A program made the translations under genes and the position numbers. Below the pieces are notes generated by a model. It was not told where the DNA came from. It ran no database searches and was given only the letters and a program-made list of their open reading frames with translations. Shown one piece after another: positions 56,338 through 64,000 of a DNA stretch of 64,000 bases (its first letter is position 1; each line of letters opens with the position of its first letter). Origin of the DNA: Sediminibacillus terrae. GTDB lineage: Bacteria > Bacillota > Bacilli > Bacillales > Amphibacillaceae. Location of the stretch: the NCBI RefSeq assembly GCF_009602435.1, contig NZ_VZDQ01000023.1, forward strand, positions 62,001 through 126,000. Direction: 5' to 3'.

Positions 56338-57282
56338 TTGGAACCTAACCAAGTAGATGATTCATTGTTCCGCCCCTTGTCAGCTGAGCGGAAGCAGTCA
56401 GACCCGATCCAGCGACCAAGTATGAGTGTCTGGAAGGAAACCACTATCAATGTTTTAAAAAATAAAATGGCAGTACTCGGTTTTTCCTTACTACTCCTCA
56501 TTATCATTTTTGCGATTTTCGGACCGAAAATGGTGGCTTTTTCACCTTCGGCCCAGAGTCTTACCGATACAAATCTTGCTCCATCAAGTGAGCATTGGTT
56601 TGGTACAGACGACCTTGGCCGTGACGTTTGGTCGCGAACCTGGTATGGAGCGAGGGTATCCTTGACAATCGGTCTGGTGGCGGCCGCGATAGACATATTG
56701 CTTGGCGTAACGATTGGCGGGATTTCCGGTTATATGGCGGGGAGGGGCAAGACAGGAGATCGTGTTGACGGAGTGCTGATGCGAATTGTAGAAATTTTAT
56801 ATGGCATTCCTTATCTTTTGGTTGTTATTTTATTGATGGTCATCATGGAGCCCGGTATTACGTCGATTATCATCGCCCTGTCTGTGACAGGGTGGGTGGG
56901 AATGGCCCGGATTATCCGTGGACAGGTTTTACAGCTGAAGTCACAAGAATATGTACTGGCTGCAGAAAAACTGGGAACCTCTCATCCCAAAATCATTTGG
57001 CGCCATCTCATCCCGAATACAGCAGGAATTATCATCGTCAATTTAACCTTTACCATTCCACAGGCGATTTTTGCCGAATCGTTTTTAAGCTTTCTCGGAC
57101 TGGGGGTGCAAGCCCCGTTTGCCAGTTGGGGCACGATGGCCAATGATTCGTTGGGCGTTATTCTTAGTGGTCAATGGTGGCGGTTGTTCTTCCCGGGTTT
57201 TATGATTTCCCTGACAATGTTTGCTTTTAATGCATTCGGCGATGGGCTGCAAGACGCTTTGGATCCAAGAGCACGAAAATAG
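56338..57282 (+). CDS. dppC: Dipeptide ABC transporter permease DppC
   Basis: A permease of 314 residues with six helices and the conserved ASSEHWFGTDDLGRDVWSR-type GTDxxGRDVxSR motif near residue 85 and the docking loop LKSQEYVLAAEKLGTSHPK near residue 200. TTG 56338 is chosen because GGAGGGG lies six bases upstream; an ATG at 56323 would start on that site. Pairs with DppB. Confidence 0.92.
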   Translation: MEPNQVDDSLFRPLSAERKQSDPIQRPSMSVWKETTINVLKNKMAVLGFSLLLLIIIFAIFGPKMVAFSPSAQSLTDTNLAPSSEHWFGTDDLGRDVWSRTWYGARVSLTIGLVAAAIDILLGVTIGGISGYMAGRGKTGDRVDGVLMRIVEILYGIPYLLVVILLMVIMEPGITSIIIALSVTGWVGMARIIRGQVLQLKSQEYVLAAEKLGTSHPKIIWRHLIPNTAGIIIVNLTFTIPQAIFAESFLSFLGLGVQAPFASWGTMANDSLGVILSGQWWRLFFPGFMISLTMFAFNAFGDGLQDALDPRARK

Positions 57283-57293
57283 GAGGTGGGCAT

Positions 57294-58313
57294 ATGGACC
57301 ATTTATTAGAAGTGAACCATCTGGAAGTGAACTTTAAGACATATGGCGGTGAAGTCAAGGCAGTCCGTGATGTTTCTTTTCACGTCGATAAGGGTGAAAT
57401 TATGGCAATCGTCGGCGAAAGTGGCAGCGGCAAAAGTGTCACCGTTCAAACAATCATGGGCCTGATTCCGATGCCGCCTGGTAAAATCAACAATGGAGAA
57501 GCATTGCTGCATGGCCAAGATTTGCTCAAGCTTACGAAAAAACGGATGCAAAAAGTGAAAGGATCGAAGTTGAGCATGGTCTTCCAAGATCCAATGACCT
57601 CACTCAATCCAACCATGAAAGTCGGTAAGCAGATCGAAGAAAGCATTACGACCCATCAAAGGATTGGAAAAACAGAAGTCAAAAAACGGGCAATGGAAAT
57701 GATCCGTCTCGTCGGTATTTCCAACCCGGAAGAAAGGTACAATCAGTATCCGCATGAGTTCAGTGGTGGAATGCGACAGCGAATCATGATTGCAATCGCA
57801 CTTGCCTGCAGGCCAGAACTATTGATTGCCGATGAGCCGACAACAGCACTTGATGTAACGATTCAAGCGCAAGTATTGGACTTGATGAAGGATTTAAAAG
57901 AAAAAATGAATACTTCGATTATTTTGATTACCCACGATTTGGGCGTGGTAGCTGAAACAGCGGAACGAGTTGCTGTCATGTATGCCGGTGTCATTGTCGA
58001 ATCCGGTACGGTTGAAGAGATATTCAGCAATCCACGCCATCCTTATACATGGGGATTACTTGAATCGATACCTGATGTCAACAGTGAAAAAAAAGAGCGA
58101 CTGATCCCCATCGAAGGGTCACCTCCCGATTTATTTTCACCACCCAAAGGTTGCCCGTTTGCACCCAGATGTAAATATGCAATGGATGTCTGTGTCGAAG
58201 CGATGCCGCCAGGTTTTGAAGCAGAGGAAGGGCATCAGGCGAAATGTTGGCTGAATGACCCGCGTACTCCGGATGTCGAAGACTTGATAGCGGCCGGGAG
58301 GGAAGAATATTGA
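57294..58313 (+). CDS. dppD: Dipeptide ABC transporter ATPase DppD
   Basis: A 339-residue peptide-transporter ATPase with Walker A GESGSGKS near residue 41, signature [12 protein letters not shown] near residue 157 and Walker [13 protein letters not shown]. The C terminus carries the Cys-rich [12 protein letters not shown] peptide-ATPase motif (iron-sulfur type in related proteins). Stop overlaps the next start (TTGA). Confidence 0.94.
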   Translation: MDHLLEVNHLEVNFKTYGGEVKAVRDVSFHVDKGEIMAIVGESGSGKSVTVQTIMGLIPMPPGKINNGEALLHGQDLLKLTKKRMQKVKGSKLSMVFQDPMTSLNPTMKVGKQIEESITTHQRIGKTEVKKRAMEMIRLVGISNPEERYNQYPHEFSGGMRQRIMIAIALACRPELLIADEPTTALDVTIQAQVLDLMKDLKEKMNTSIILITHDLGVVAETAERVAVMYAGVIVESGTVEEIFSNPRHPYTWGLLESIPDVNSEKKERLIPIEGSPPDLFSPPKGCPFAPRCKYAMDVCVEAMPPGFEAEEGHQAKCWLNDPRTPDVEDLIAAGREEY

Positions 58314-59266
58314 CCGAAACCATCATACAAGTAGAAGGAATTAAGAAGCATTTCCGGCTTAATAAAGAACAAACAGTGAAGTCAGTCGATGACATCTCCA
58401 TTTCCATCCGCAAGGGTGAAACATTCGGATTGGTTGGCGAAAGCGGAAGCGGAAAATCGACATTGGGGAAAACCATCGTCGGCCTGCAGGACCCCACTGC
58501 CGGAAAAATACTTTACAACGGTAAAGATGTCAGCAGCTTAACAAAACAAGAAAAGAAGGATGCCAATCGGGAAATTCAAATTATTTTCCAGGATCCACAG
58601 GCATCCCTTAATCCAAGGATGAGAGTCGGCGATATTGTTGCCGAAGGAATCGATGCACATGGGCTGGCCAAAGGAAAGCGGCGTGAAGAACGTGTTTACC
58701 AATTGCTGGAGCGGGTCGGTTTAAGACCAGAGCACGCAAAACGGTATCCTCACGAGTTTAGCGGCGGGCAGCGTCAACGGATAGGGATTGCACGTGCTTT
58801 GGCTGTTGAACCTAGTTTTATCGTTGCCGATGAACCTATTTCTGCTTTGGATGTATCCATCCAGGCCCAAGTGGTCAATCTGCTTGAGGATTTAAAAAAA
58901 CAGGAAGATCTGACCTATCTGTTTATTGCTCATGACCTGGGGATGGTCAAGCATATCAGCGATCGGATCGGCGTCATGTACTTGGGTAGGATGATGGAAC
59001 TGGCTGATAGTGATGCATTGTTCGCTGATCCACTCCATCCCTATACACAGGCATTGCTTACAGCCATTCCAGTAGCCGACCCGCAGGCGAAGAGAAGGGA
59101 AAGAATCGTCATTAATGGTGATCCACCGAGCCCTGTTGATCCGCCAAGTGGATGCCGGTTCCGGACACGTTGTCCATTTGCGATGGATATTTGTGCGGAA
59201 GTGACTCCGAAATGGACAGAAGTTAAGCAGAATCATTGGGCATCATGCCATCTTTACCAACAATAA
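58310..59266 (+). CDS. dppF: Dipeptide ABC transporter ATPase DppF
   Basis: A 318-residue second ATPase with Walker [10 protein letters not shown], signature FSGGQRQRIGIARAL and Walker B FIVADEPISALD. The Cys motif FRTRCPFAMDIC closes the protein. TTG 58310 overlaps the DppD stop. Two ATPases in one operon, as in Opp/Dpp of most Firmicutes; B. subtilis dpp names differ. Confidence 0.92.
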   Translation: MTETIIQVEGIKKHFRLNKEQTVKSVDDISISIRKGETFGLVGESGSGKSTLGKTIVGLQDPTAGKILYNGKDVSSLTKQEKKDANREIQIIFQDPQASLNPRMRVGDIVAEGIDAHGLAKGKRREERVYQLLERVGLRPEHAKRYPHEFSGGQRQRIGIARALAVEPSFIVADEPISALDVSIQAQVVNLLEDLKKQEDLTYLFIAHDLGMVKHISDRIGVMYLGRMMELADSDALFADPLHPYTQALLTAIPVADPQAKRRERIVINGDPPSPVDPPSGCRFRTRCPFAMDICAEVTPKWTEVKQNHWASCHLYQQ

Positions 59267-59279
59267 GGGAGGAATTTTC

Positions 59280-60896
59280 ATGAAAAAATGGTTGTCAGGA
59301 ATTTTATTGGTATTGACTGCAGGCTTTATACTTGCTGGATGTAGCAGCGAGGGGGCAGCAGATCAAGGTTCCGCGGAGGATGTCGATCAGGAGATCGTGG
59401 TCAATGCGATGAGCGAGCCTCCGGATTTAGATCCGGCTCTAGCCACAGATACGACATCTGGCTGGGTGCTGGATCATGTGTTTGAAGGACTATACACCAA
59501 AGACAAAGAGGGGAACCCGGTACTCGGGACAGCAAGTGATGTTCAGGTATCAGATGATGGGAAGACCTACACGTTCACCATCCGGGAAGATGCTACATGG
59601 TCTGACGGGTCTCCAGTGACCGCTCAGGATTTCGAGTATGGATGGAAACGTGTGTTGAATCCGGACACGGGTAGTTCATTTGCCTTCTACATGTACTATA
59701 TTAAAGGTGCGGAAGCTTATAACAAAGGCGAAGGCTCTGTTGATGATGTCGGAGTCAGAGCAGAAGATGAAAAGACATTGGTCGTAGACTTGGAAGCACC
59801 ACTCGGTTACTTTGACGAATTGCTTACCATGTGGACCTTCTATCCTGTCAAAAAGGATGTTGTCGAGTCAGATGCCAATTGGTCTGCCTCTGAAGATTCG
59901 TATGTAAGTAACGGGCCGTTCAAGCTGACGTCTTGGGAGCACGACAGCCAAGTGGTAATCGAGAAAAATGAAGAATACTGGGATAAAGATGTCGTCAAAC
60001 TCGATAAAGTCACTTATGAAATGGTCAATGACGCCACGACTTATTATCAAATGTTCAAGACAAATGAATTGGATTTGATTCAAACGTTGCCAACCGATGT
60101 CATTGATCAGGAAAAGGATTCAGAAGAGTATAAAGAGACGCCTTATTTCGGAACGTACATGTACATGTTCAATGTGGACAAAGAGCCATTCACCAATGCG
60201 AAAATCAGACGAGCTTTTTCTTTGGCAGTAGATCGTACGTCGCTTACTGAAAATGTATCCAAAGCTGGAGAAACACCTGCTTATGCTTTTGTGCCGGAAG
60301 GAGTAGAGACACCAGAAGGAGACTTCCGGGAAACAGGCGGTGCCTATTTTGAAGAGGATGCCGGGAAAGCGAAGCAATTGCTTCAAGAAGGAATGGAAGA
60401 AGAAGGCTGGGACGAGCTACCGGAAGTAACGCTGCTGTATAACACATCCGAGAATCATAAGAAGATAGCGGAAGCAGTCCAGGAAATGTACAGTCAAAAC
60501 CTTGGAGTAGATATTAAATTGTCTAACCAAGAGTGGAAAACATATTTGGATACAACGGAACAAGGCAACTTCCAAATGGCAAGAATGGGATGGATTGGAG
60601 TTCTCGTAGATCCTGTTGTCATTCTCGATTACTATTTGGGAGACAGCCCGAATAATCGGACAAATTGGATCAACGAGGAATATGACGAGTTAATTGCACA
60701 GGCTAAAGTAGAACAAGATGAACAAAAACGGTATGATCTACTGCATCAGGCAGAAGAAGTATTAATGGAAGACTTACCGTTCAATCCGATTTATCATTAC
60801 ACCAATACGTATCTAACCTCGCAAAACTTCGAAGATATCGTTTATCCGGTCAATCGGTATCCTTATTTGAAGTGGGCACAAAAGGTTTCTGAATAA
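59280..60896 (+). CDS. dppE: Oligopeptide/dipeptide-binding lipoprotein DppE
   Basis: A 538-residue family-5 peptide-binding protein. Signal peptide ending LAGC with lipobox Cys at residue 21. The family motif TFTIREDATWSDGSPVTAQDFEYGWKR near residues 98-124. Last gene of the dpp operon; ATG 59280 follows AGGGAGGA. It captures peptides at the cell surface for DppBCDF. A terminator follows. Confidence 0.93.
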   Translation: MKKWLSGILLVLTAGFILAGCSSEGAADQGSAEDVDQEIVVNAMSEPPDLDPALATDTTSGWVLDHVFEGLYTKDKEGNPVLGTASDVQVSDDGKTYTFTIREDATWSDGSPVTAQDFEYGWKRVLNPDTGSSFAFYMYYIKGAEAYNKGEGSVDDVGVRAEDEKTLVVDLEAPLGYFDELLTMWTFYPVKKDVVESDANWSASEDSYVSNGPFKLTSWEHDSQVVIEKNEEYWDKDVVKLDKVTYEMVNDATTYYQMFKTNELDLIQTLPTDVIDQEKDSEEYKETPYFGTYMYMFNVDKEPFTNAKIRRAFSLAVDRTSLTENVSKAGETPAYAFVPEGVETPEGDFRETGGAYFEEDAGKAKQLLQEGMEEEGWDELPEVTLLYNTSENHKKIAEAVQEMYSQNLGVDIKLSNQEWKTYLDTTEQGNFQMARMGWIGVLVDPVVILDYYLGDSPNNRTNWINEEYDELIAQAKVEQDEQKRYDLLHQAEEVLMEDLPFNPIYHYTNTYLTSQNFEDIVYPVNRYPYLKWAQKVSE

Positions 60897-60910
60897 TAAA
60901 CCGGATGCAG

Positions 60911-60937
60911 AAGGGGATCGATCGCCGATCCCTTTCT
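60911..60937 (+). terminator. Terminator of the dpp operon
   Basis: GGGATCG and CGATCCC with flanking A/T make a short stem-loop ending in TTTCTTGCTTCC. Position, right after dppE, supports the call. Confidence 0.6.
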
Positions 60938-60963
60938 TGCTTCCTTTGAGAGGAAGTTAGGAC

Positions 60964-61332
60964 ATGAAAAGGAAGTTATTGATTTTTCTTGTTTCTATTG
61001 TGGCATGGATCGGTGTGAAGTACTTATTGTCTTACAGTTTGCTGAAATGGGTGAATCTTTCGTTTTCTGTCGGCATCCTGCTGATGATTCTGGCTGCAGT
61101 TACTTTCATTTTGCAAACAGGCTTTTTTTCTCCATTATTTAAAGGGTTTCGTCTGATTGGGGAGTCTATTTCCAACAAGTCCAATGCGATGGAGCGAACA
61201 GATTCTTACCTAGCTCAAGACAGCGAATTACAAAACTTTAAGCAGAAAACCATCCAACTAACAGGTTATTTATCCTTCCTAACAGGGGGTGGTTCCTTGC
61301 TTGCTTCACTCATGGGGCTGTTTCTATTGTAA
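60964..61332 (+). CDS. Small membrane protein, probable DUF3899
   Basis: A 122-residue protein with three to four helices (about 5-24, 30-52, 100-120). Resembles DUF3899 membrane proteins in size and in the NFKQKTIQLTGYLSFLTGGGSLLASL ending. ATG 60964 follows GAGAGGAAG. Function unknown. Its family name is recalled, not verified. Confidence 0.6.
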   Translation: MKRKLLIFLVSIVAWIGVKYLLSYSLLKWVNLSFSVGILLMILAAVTFILQTGFFSPLFKGFRLIGESISNKSNAMERTDSYLAQDSELQNFKQKTIQLTGYLSFLTGGGSLLASLMGLFLL

Positions 61333-61340
61333 TGTTTATC

Positions 61341-61370
61341 GTTAAGGGTAGTGAAACTGACACCCTTAAC
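61341..61370. terminator. Hairpin after the DUF3899-like gene
   Basis: GTTAAGGGT and ACCCTTAAC form a 9-base stem with a 12-base loop, without a clean T-run. Probably a weak terminator or stabiliser. Confidence 0.45.
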
Positions 61371-61528
61371 AACCGTTTGCGTTTTCTTTGTTATTGGCCA
61401 TCCACACTCCTACTTTACCGTTCCTCCTCACTTTTTGAAGTAGATTAATATGACTCTCTGTGTTTTGCTTCTATCTTTTACCGTTCCTGCATAATAGTAG
61501 AATAAACGAAAGTGAAGGAGGAAGTGGT

Positions 61529-61768
61529 ATGAAGGGTAAAGCATTAATGGACGAGCTTGAAGATTTGCTTAAAAAAACGTGTTCTGATTACGGGATTGCA
61601 CCCACTCCCTCAAAAGACTTTATGCAGTTATGGGAAGAATTAATAGAAAAAATGGATCCAGGGACAAAGCGGCTGCTCCAACTTCGTTTAGAAGAGGATA
61701 TTGCGGAAAAAAGAGGGATTGTGTTTCAACAAATGCTTGATATATTGCAGCGAGAGGAGATTGCATGA
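61529..61768 (+). CDS. Small hypothetical protein
   Basis: A 79-residue soluble, charged, probably helical protein starting MKGKALMDELEDLLKK. ATG 61529 follows GAAGGAGGAA; an upstream in-frame start at 61460 adds 23 residues without a ribosome site. No family recognised. Confidence 0.6.
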   Translation: MKGKALMDELEDLLKKTCSDYGIAPTPSKDFMQLWEELIEKMDPGTKRLLQLRLEEDIAEKRGIVFQQMLDILQREEIA

Positions 61769-61944
61769 TGCATTGGATGATAGCGATATAACACCGGTGG
61801 AAAACGAATTTAGTTGGACATGAAGAGAATATTGAAAAAGCAATGTATCGTTGAATCTAGTGCTCGCTTCTCTGCCAGCAGGTCGATCCGCTAGAGAAGT
61901 AGCTGTATTTTTGGTTTTGCCGAATTTATATCGGTTTGTTAAAT

Positions 61945-61980
61945 AGAAAAGCATGAATGCTAATGCATTCATGCTTTTCT
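61945..61980. terminator. Bidirectional terminator before the second collagen-like gene
   Basis: AGAAAAGCATGAATGC and GCATTCATGCTTTTCT form a perfect 16-base stem with a 4-base loop between convergent genes. Confidence 0.85.
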
Positions 61981-61983
61981 GTG

Positions 61984-63264
61984 TTATGCCAAATCATCAT
62001 CTACTCTTATGATTGTAAGAGTGGCACCAGCACCATCTTGCAGAACTGCTGCTCCCAGCAGTCCGAACAATTCGAGGCTAATGGTACTTCCTGCTGTTAG
62101 TGGAACAATTGCATCACTGTTAAAGTTTGAAAGTGTCAAAACAGGGTTGATGGTGGTGGCTTCTACAGGTGCGCCGTTGATGACTAATCGGGAACCTAAT
62201 AACAAACCAGCCGTCAAGTTGACATTATAGGATAAATAGTAACGTCCTGCTTCAGGAACCGTAAAGACTGTATCGGCAGCATTAGCAGTTACTCCGTCCA
62301 ACGTTTGAGCATCAGGTAATGGGACTGGTGTTCCTGTCAAAACCACGGCAATGGTGGCTCCTTCAGTACTCGCTGCAAAAGCAGAAGTTTCCGTGACGGA
62401 AGCGGCTGTCGGTCCAGTAGGTCCGATTGGCCCCGTAGCACCAGTAGGTCCGGTGGCACCGGTTGGCCCCGTAGCACCAGTAGGCCCGGTAGCGCCGGCA
62501 GGTCCGGTAGCGCCAGTAGGCCCGGTAGCCCCCGTAGATCCGGTAGCGCCCGCAGGTCCGGTAGCGCCAGTAGGCCCGGTAGCCCCCGCAGGCCCGGTAG
62601 CGCCAGTAGGTCCGGTAGCCCCCGCAGGCCCGGTAGCGCCAGTAGGTCCGGTAGCACCGGCGGGTCCCGTAGCGCCAGTAGGCCCGGTAGCGCCGGCAGG
62701 TCCAGTCGGTCCCGCTGGCCCAGTAGGCCCGGCAGGCCCAGTCGGTCCTGGAGGTCCAGTAGGTCCTGTTGGTCCATCAGGAGCGGTTCCATCCGCTTCT
62801 AATAAACTAATGTCATCGACGAACACAAATGGAGCATTTAAAGCACTGAGCGGCTTTCTGATAATCACTTGTGCTTGTGTAGTCCCAGTTGGCGCCTCGT
62901 CAGTTGTTTGATAAACTTCTAGCCATGTATCATTGCCGCCATAAGGTATATTTTCGTAGGACACTTCTGTATCCAATCCTGTACCGATTACGGTATTTGC
63001 TGCATTCAAAAACAATACTTGAAGATTGATGATGGGGCTGGGTTGGAGTGTGCTTTTGGACAAAGAGACAAGAAGTTCATAGCTTGCTCCTTCTTCAGCG
63101 GGAACGGTTTGAGCCAGGGAGGCAGTCACAGTGCTATTTGCAAACCTTGCGGCATAATCACCGGTATGGACAGGCTCTACCACAATATCGGTGTTGACAA
63201 CCTGCCAACCTGTAAAATCGCCGGTTTCAAAGCCGCCGTTCACGATAAGATTATTGATCGACAA
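61984..63264 (-). CDS. Collagen-like (Gly-X-Thr) protein with BclA/ExsF-type C-terminal domain
   Basis: A 426-residue protein. The N-terminal 150 residues ([16 protein letters not shown] onward) are closely related to those of the protein at 40730. A collagen-like tract of [12 protein letters not shown]-type triplets covers about 165-285. The C-terminal domain ([20 protein letters not shown] near residue 345) resembles the C1q/TNF-like trimerisation domain of the exosporium proteins BclA, BclC or ExsF. TTG 63264 follows AAAGGAGGA. The sigma-K-like promoter supports an exosporium nap or surface-filament role. Confidence 0.88.
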   Translation of the reverse strand: MSINNLIVNGGFETGDFTGWQVVNTDIVVEPVHTGDYAARFANSTVTASLAQTVPAEEGASYELLVSLSKSTLQPSPIINLQVLFLNAANTVIGTGLDTEVSYENIPYGGNDTWLEVYQTTDEAPTGTTQAQVIIRKPLSALNAPFVFVDDISLLEADGTAPDGPTGPTGPPGPTGPAGPTGPAGPTGPAGATGPTGATGPAGATGPTGATGPAGATGPTGATGPAGATGPTGATGPAGATGSTGATGPTGATGPAGATGPTGATGPTGATGPTGATGPIGPTGPTAASVTETSAFAASTEGATIAVVLTGTPVPLPDAQTLDGVTANAADTVFTVPEAGRYYLSYNVNLTAGLLLGSRLVINGAPVEATTINPVLTLSNFNSDAIVPLTAGSTISLELFGLLGAAVLQDGAGATLTIIRVDDDLA

Positions 63265-63291
63265 AATGTTGTCCTCCTTTACAACCTAATA

Positions 63292-63323
63292 TATTGACGC
63301 GCGTAGCATTCTCTTTACGTCAA
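63292..63323 (-). promoter_or_regulatory. Leader inverted repeat of the collagen-like gene
   Basis: TTGACG and CGTCAA arms flank 18 bases between the promoter and start codon; the transcript leader could fold into a hairpin here. Confidence 0.35.
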
Positions 63324-63330
63324 CTCACAA

Positions 63331-63358
63331 TATAGTATGTAAGGTAGATATGCTTGTT
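63331..63358 (-). promoter_or_regulatory. Sigma-K-like promoter of the second collagen-like gene
   Basis: On the minus strand AACA, a 15-base spacer, then CATACTATA. This is a full match to the sigma-K -10 (CATANNNTA) and -35 (AC) pattern, about 65 bases before the start. Confidence 0.6.
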
Positions 63359-63394
63359 CAGGCTAATCCCCTTGCTGAATTTAAAAGGAGGAAA

Positions 63395-63445
63395 ATGTGC
63401 GCATTGCCTTTTACCTGGATTTTGGGAACAAAAGAGGAAAAATAG
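63395..63445 (+). CDS. Possible 16-residue leader peptide
   Basis: ATG 63395 follows AAAGGAGGAAA and opens a 16-codon frame (MCALPFTWILGTKEEK). The hairpin CAAAAGAGGAAA / TTTCCTCTTTTG (63429-63464) overlaps its last codons, like a translation-coupled attenuator. May be chance. Confidence 0.25.
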   Translation: MCALPFTWILGTKEEK

Positions 63446-63464
63446 ATAATTCTTTCCTCTTTTG
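63429..63464 (+). terminator. Terminator-like hairpin upstream of the last small gene
   Basis: CAAAAGAGGAAA and TTTCCTCTTTTG form a perfect 12-base stem with a 12-base loop. Confidence 0.6.
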
Positions 63465-63524
63465 TTGTACAATTGGGAAGTCGGTGAAGAATCAATTAAG
63501 ATAAGGATTAGAGGGTGATATTTT

Positions 63525-63779
63525 ATGATAAATGGAATCGATCCGTTCATTTTACAATTAGTAATAATACCTTTCATTGTTATAGGGATCGGTCTTTTGG
63601 GTGCTTTCATCACGAAAAAAATCACATTAGGAGTCATCATTACTTTAGTAGCAAATATTGCGTTGGAATTAACCTTATTTGAAGGTGGTTTATCCATTTG
63701 GAGTGTTTTCTTCCCTTTGATCACATTTATTATTCTCCTGTTTTTTGCAAAATGGTTTAAGTCTCAAGGCATGAAATGA
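63525..63779 (+). CDS. Small membrane protein, probable DUF2651
   Basis: An 84-residue protein with three predicted helices (about 8-28, 33-52, 58-77). Resembles the YbeF/DUF2651 group by size and hydrophobic pattern. ATG 63525 follows GAGGGTGA. Function unknown. Beyond it to 64000 I see no gene. Confidence 0.6.
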   Translation: MINGIDPFILQLVIIPFIVIGIGLLGAFITKKITLGVIITLVANIALELTLFEGGLSIWSVFFPLITFIILLFFAKWFKSQGMK

Positions 63780-64000
63780 TATACAATTTGGGGTCAAACC
63801 AAGAGTGCGCCCTGTGTGGTAAAGTAAAGCAAGTTTGGCACCTGTCCTCACTCGCTTGGTGGGAGTAGAAATGCTAGACGGGAAGTTGGAAGGAACGTTT
63901 CATCGGGTCGATACGAGAAGGGAAGTGGGAAATAGCACTTCATCAACCCGACAAAAGAGTTTCATCACAAATAAAATGATCGGAAGGAAGCATTTAAACT

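Noticed and set aside
62337-62911. Overlapping low-complexity frames in the second collagen-like gene
   Set aside because: Same repeat artefact: Leu/Pro- and Pro/Val-rich translations of the repeat with no start signals.
63780-64000. Inverted CCAAG/CTTGG segments at the window end
   Set aside because: Weak, mismatched pairing and truncated by the window edge; no feature could be supported.

Overview
The window reads as chromosome from a low-to-mid GC, endospore-forming member of the Bacillaceae. The genus cannot be fixed, but the Oceanobacillus/Virgibacillus/Terribacillus type fits. The grounds are strong AAGGAGG ribosome sites with frequent TTG/GTG starts, a guanine riboswitch ahead of xpt-pbuX, an S-box (SAM) riboswitch, a LipM-type octanoyltransferase, a dppA-like peptide operon, a consensus CcpA cre site, and two collagen-like (Gly-X-Thr) surface proteins behind sigma-K-like promoters. 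No rRNA, tRNA, CRISPR array, prophage or intact insertion sequence was seen.

Layout. (1) 1-6.8 kb: a PTS catabolic operon: frameshifted PRD/EIIB/EIIA activator, EIIA, EIIB and ascorbate-type EIIC, then a phosphotriesterase-family (lactonase-like) enzyme, a creatininase-family hydrolase and a SIS-domain protein. It looks like uptake and breakdown of an unidentified sugar or lactone. (2) 7.1-10.6 kb, minus strand: a sugar ABC importer (binding protein and two permeases) with no hydrolase or ATPase beside it. (3) 10.7-19.5 kb: a CitA/DcuS-type two-component system, a tripartite tricarboxylate transporter (TctC-TctB-TctA), a TcuA-like flavoprotein dehydrogenase and, after a terminator, an SLC13-type permease: a carboxylate module. 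(4) 19.6-22.5 kb, minus: secreted GH3 N-acetylglucosaminidase and secreted endonuclease/phosphatase behind a NagR-like dre site. (5) 22.9-28.6 kb: cupin, monooxygenase and VOC proteins, then lipA, lipM and a YtrA-type GntR/ABC operon. (6) 28.9-34.9 kb: a 1997-residue surface protein with three lamin-tail domains, a calcineurin-like phosphoesterase and a degenerate sorting signal. (7) 35-40.7 kb: oxidoreductase, riboswitch-xpt-pbuX, DJ-1 protein, SDR and a membrane protein. (8) 40.7-46.6 kb, minus: collagen-like protein with a probable AUU start, then a SAM-riboswitch operon (32-residue membrane peptide, Na+/solute symporter, flavin monooxygenase). (9) 46.7-60.9 kb: a peptide-scavenging island: PepF, Pcp, S9 peptidase and amidohydrolase on minus; Lrp-like regulator, M42 peptidase and dppA-dppBCD(F)E on plus. 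(10) 61-64 kb: small proteins and a second collagen-like protein.

Taken together the window is an uptake-and-scavenging region (PTS sugar, ABC sugar, tricarboxylates, amino sugar, purines, organosulfur, peptides) interleaved with spore or cell-surface proteins. The most interesting unassigned systems are the PTS/lactonase/creatininase/SIS operon and the SAM-riboswitch symporter/monooxygenase operon. Several hairpin repeats recur: a GGGGACTGNCCC type and a CCGAACGA...TCGTTCGG terminator type.
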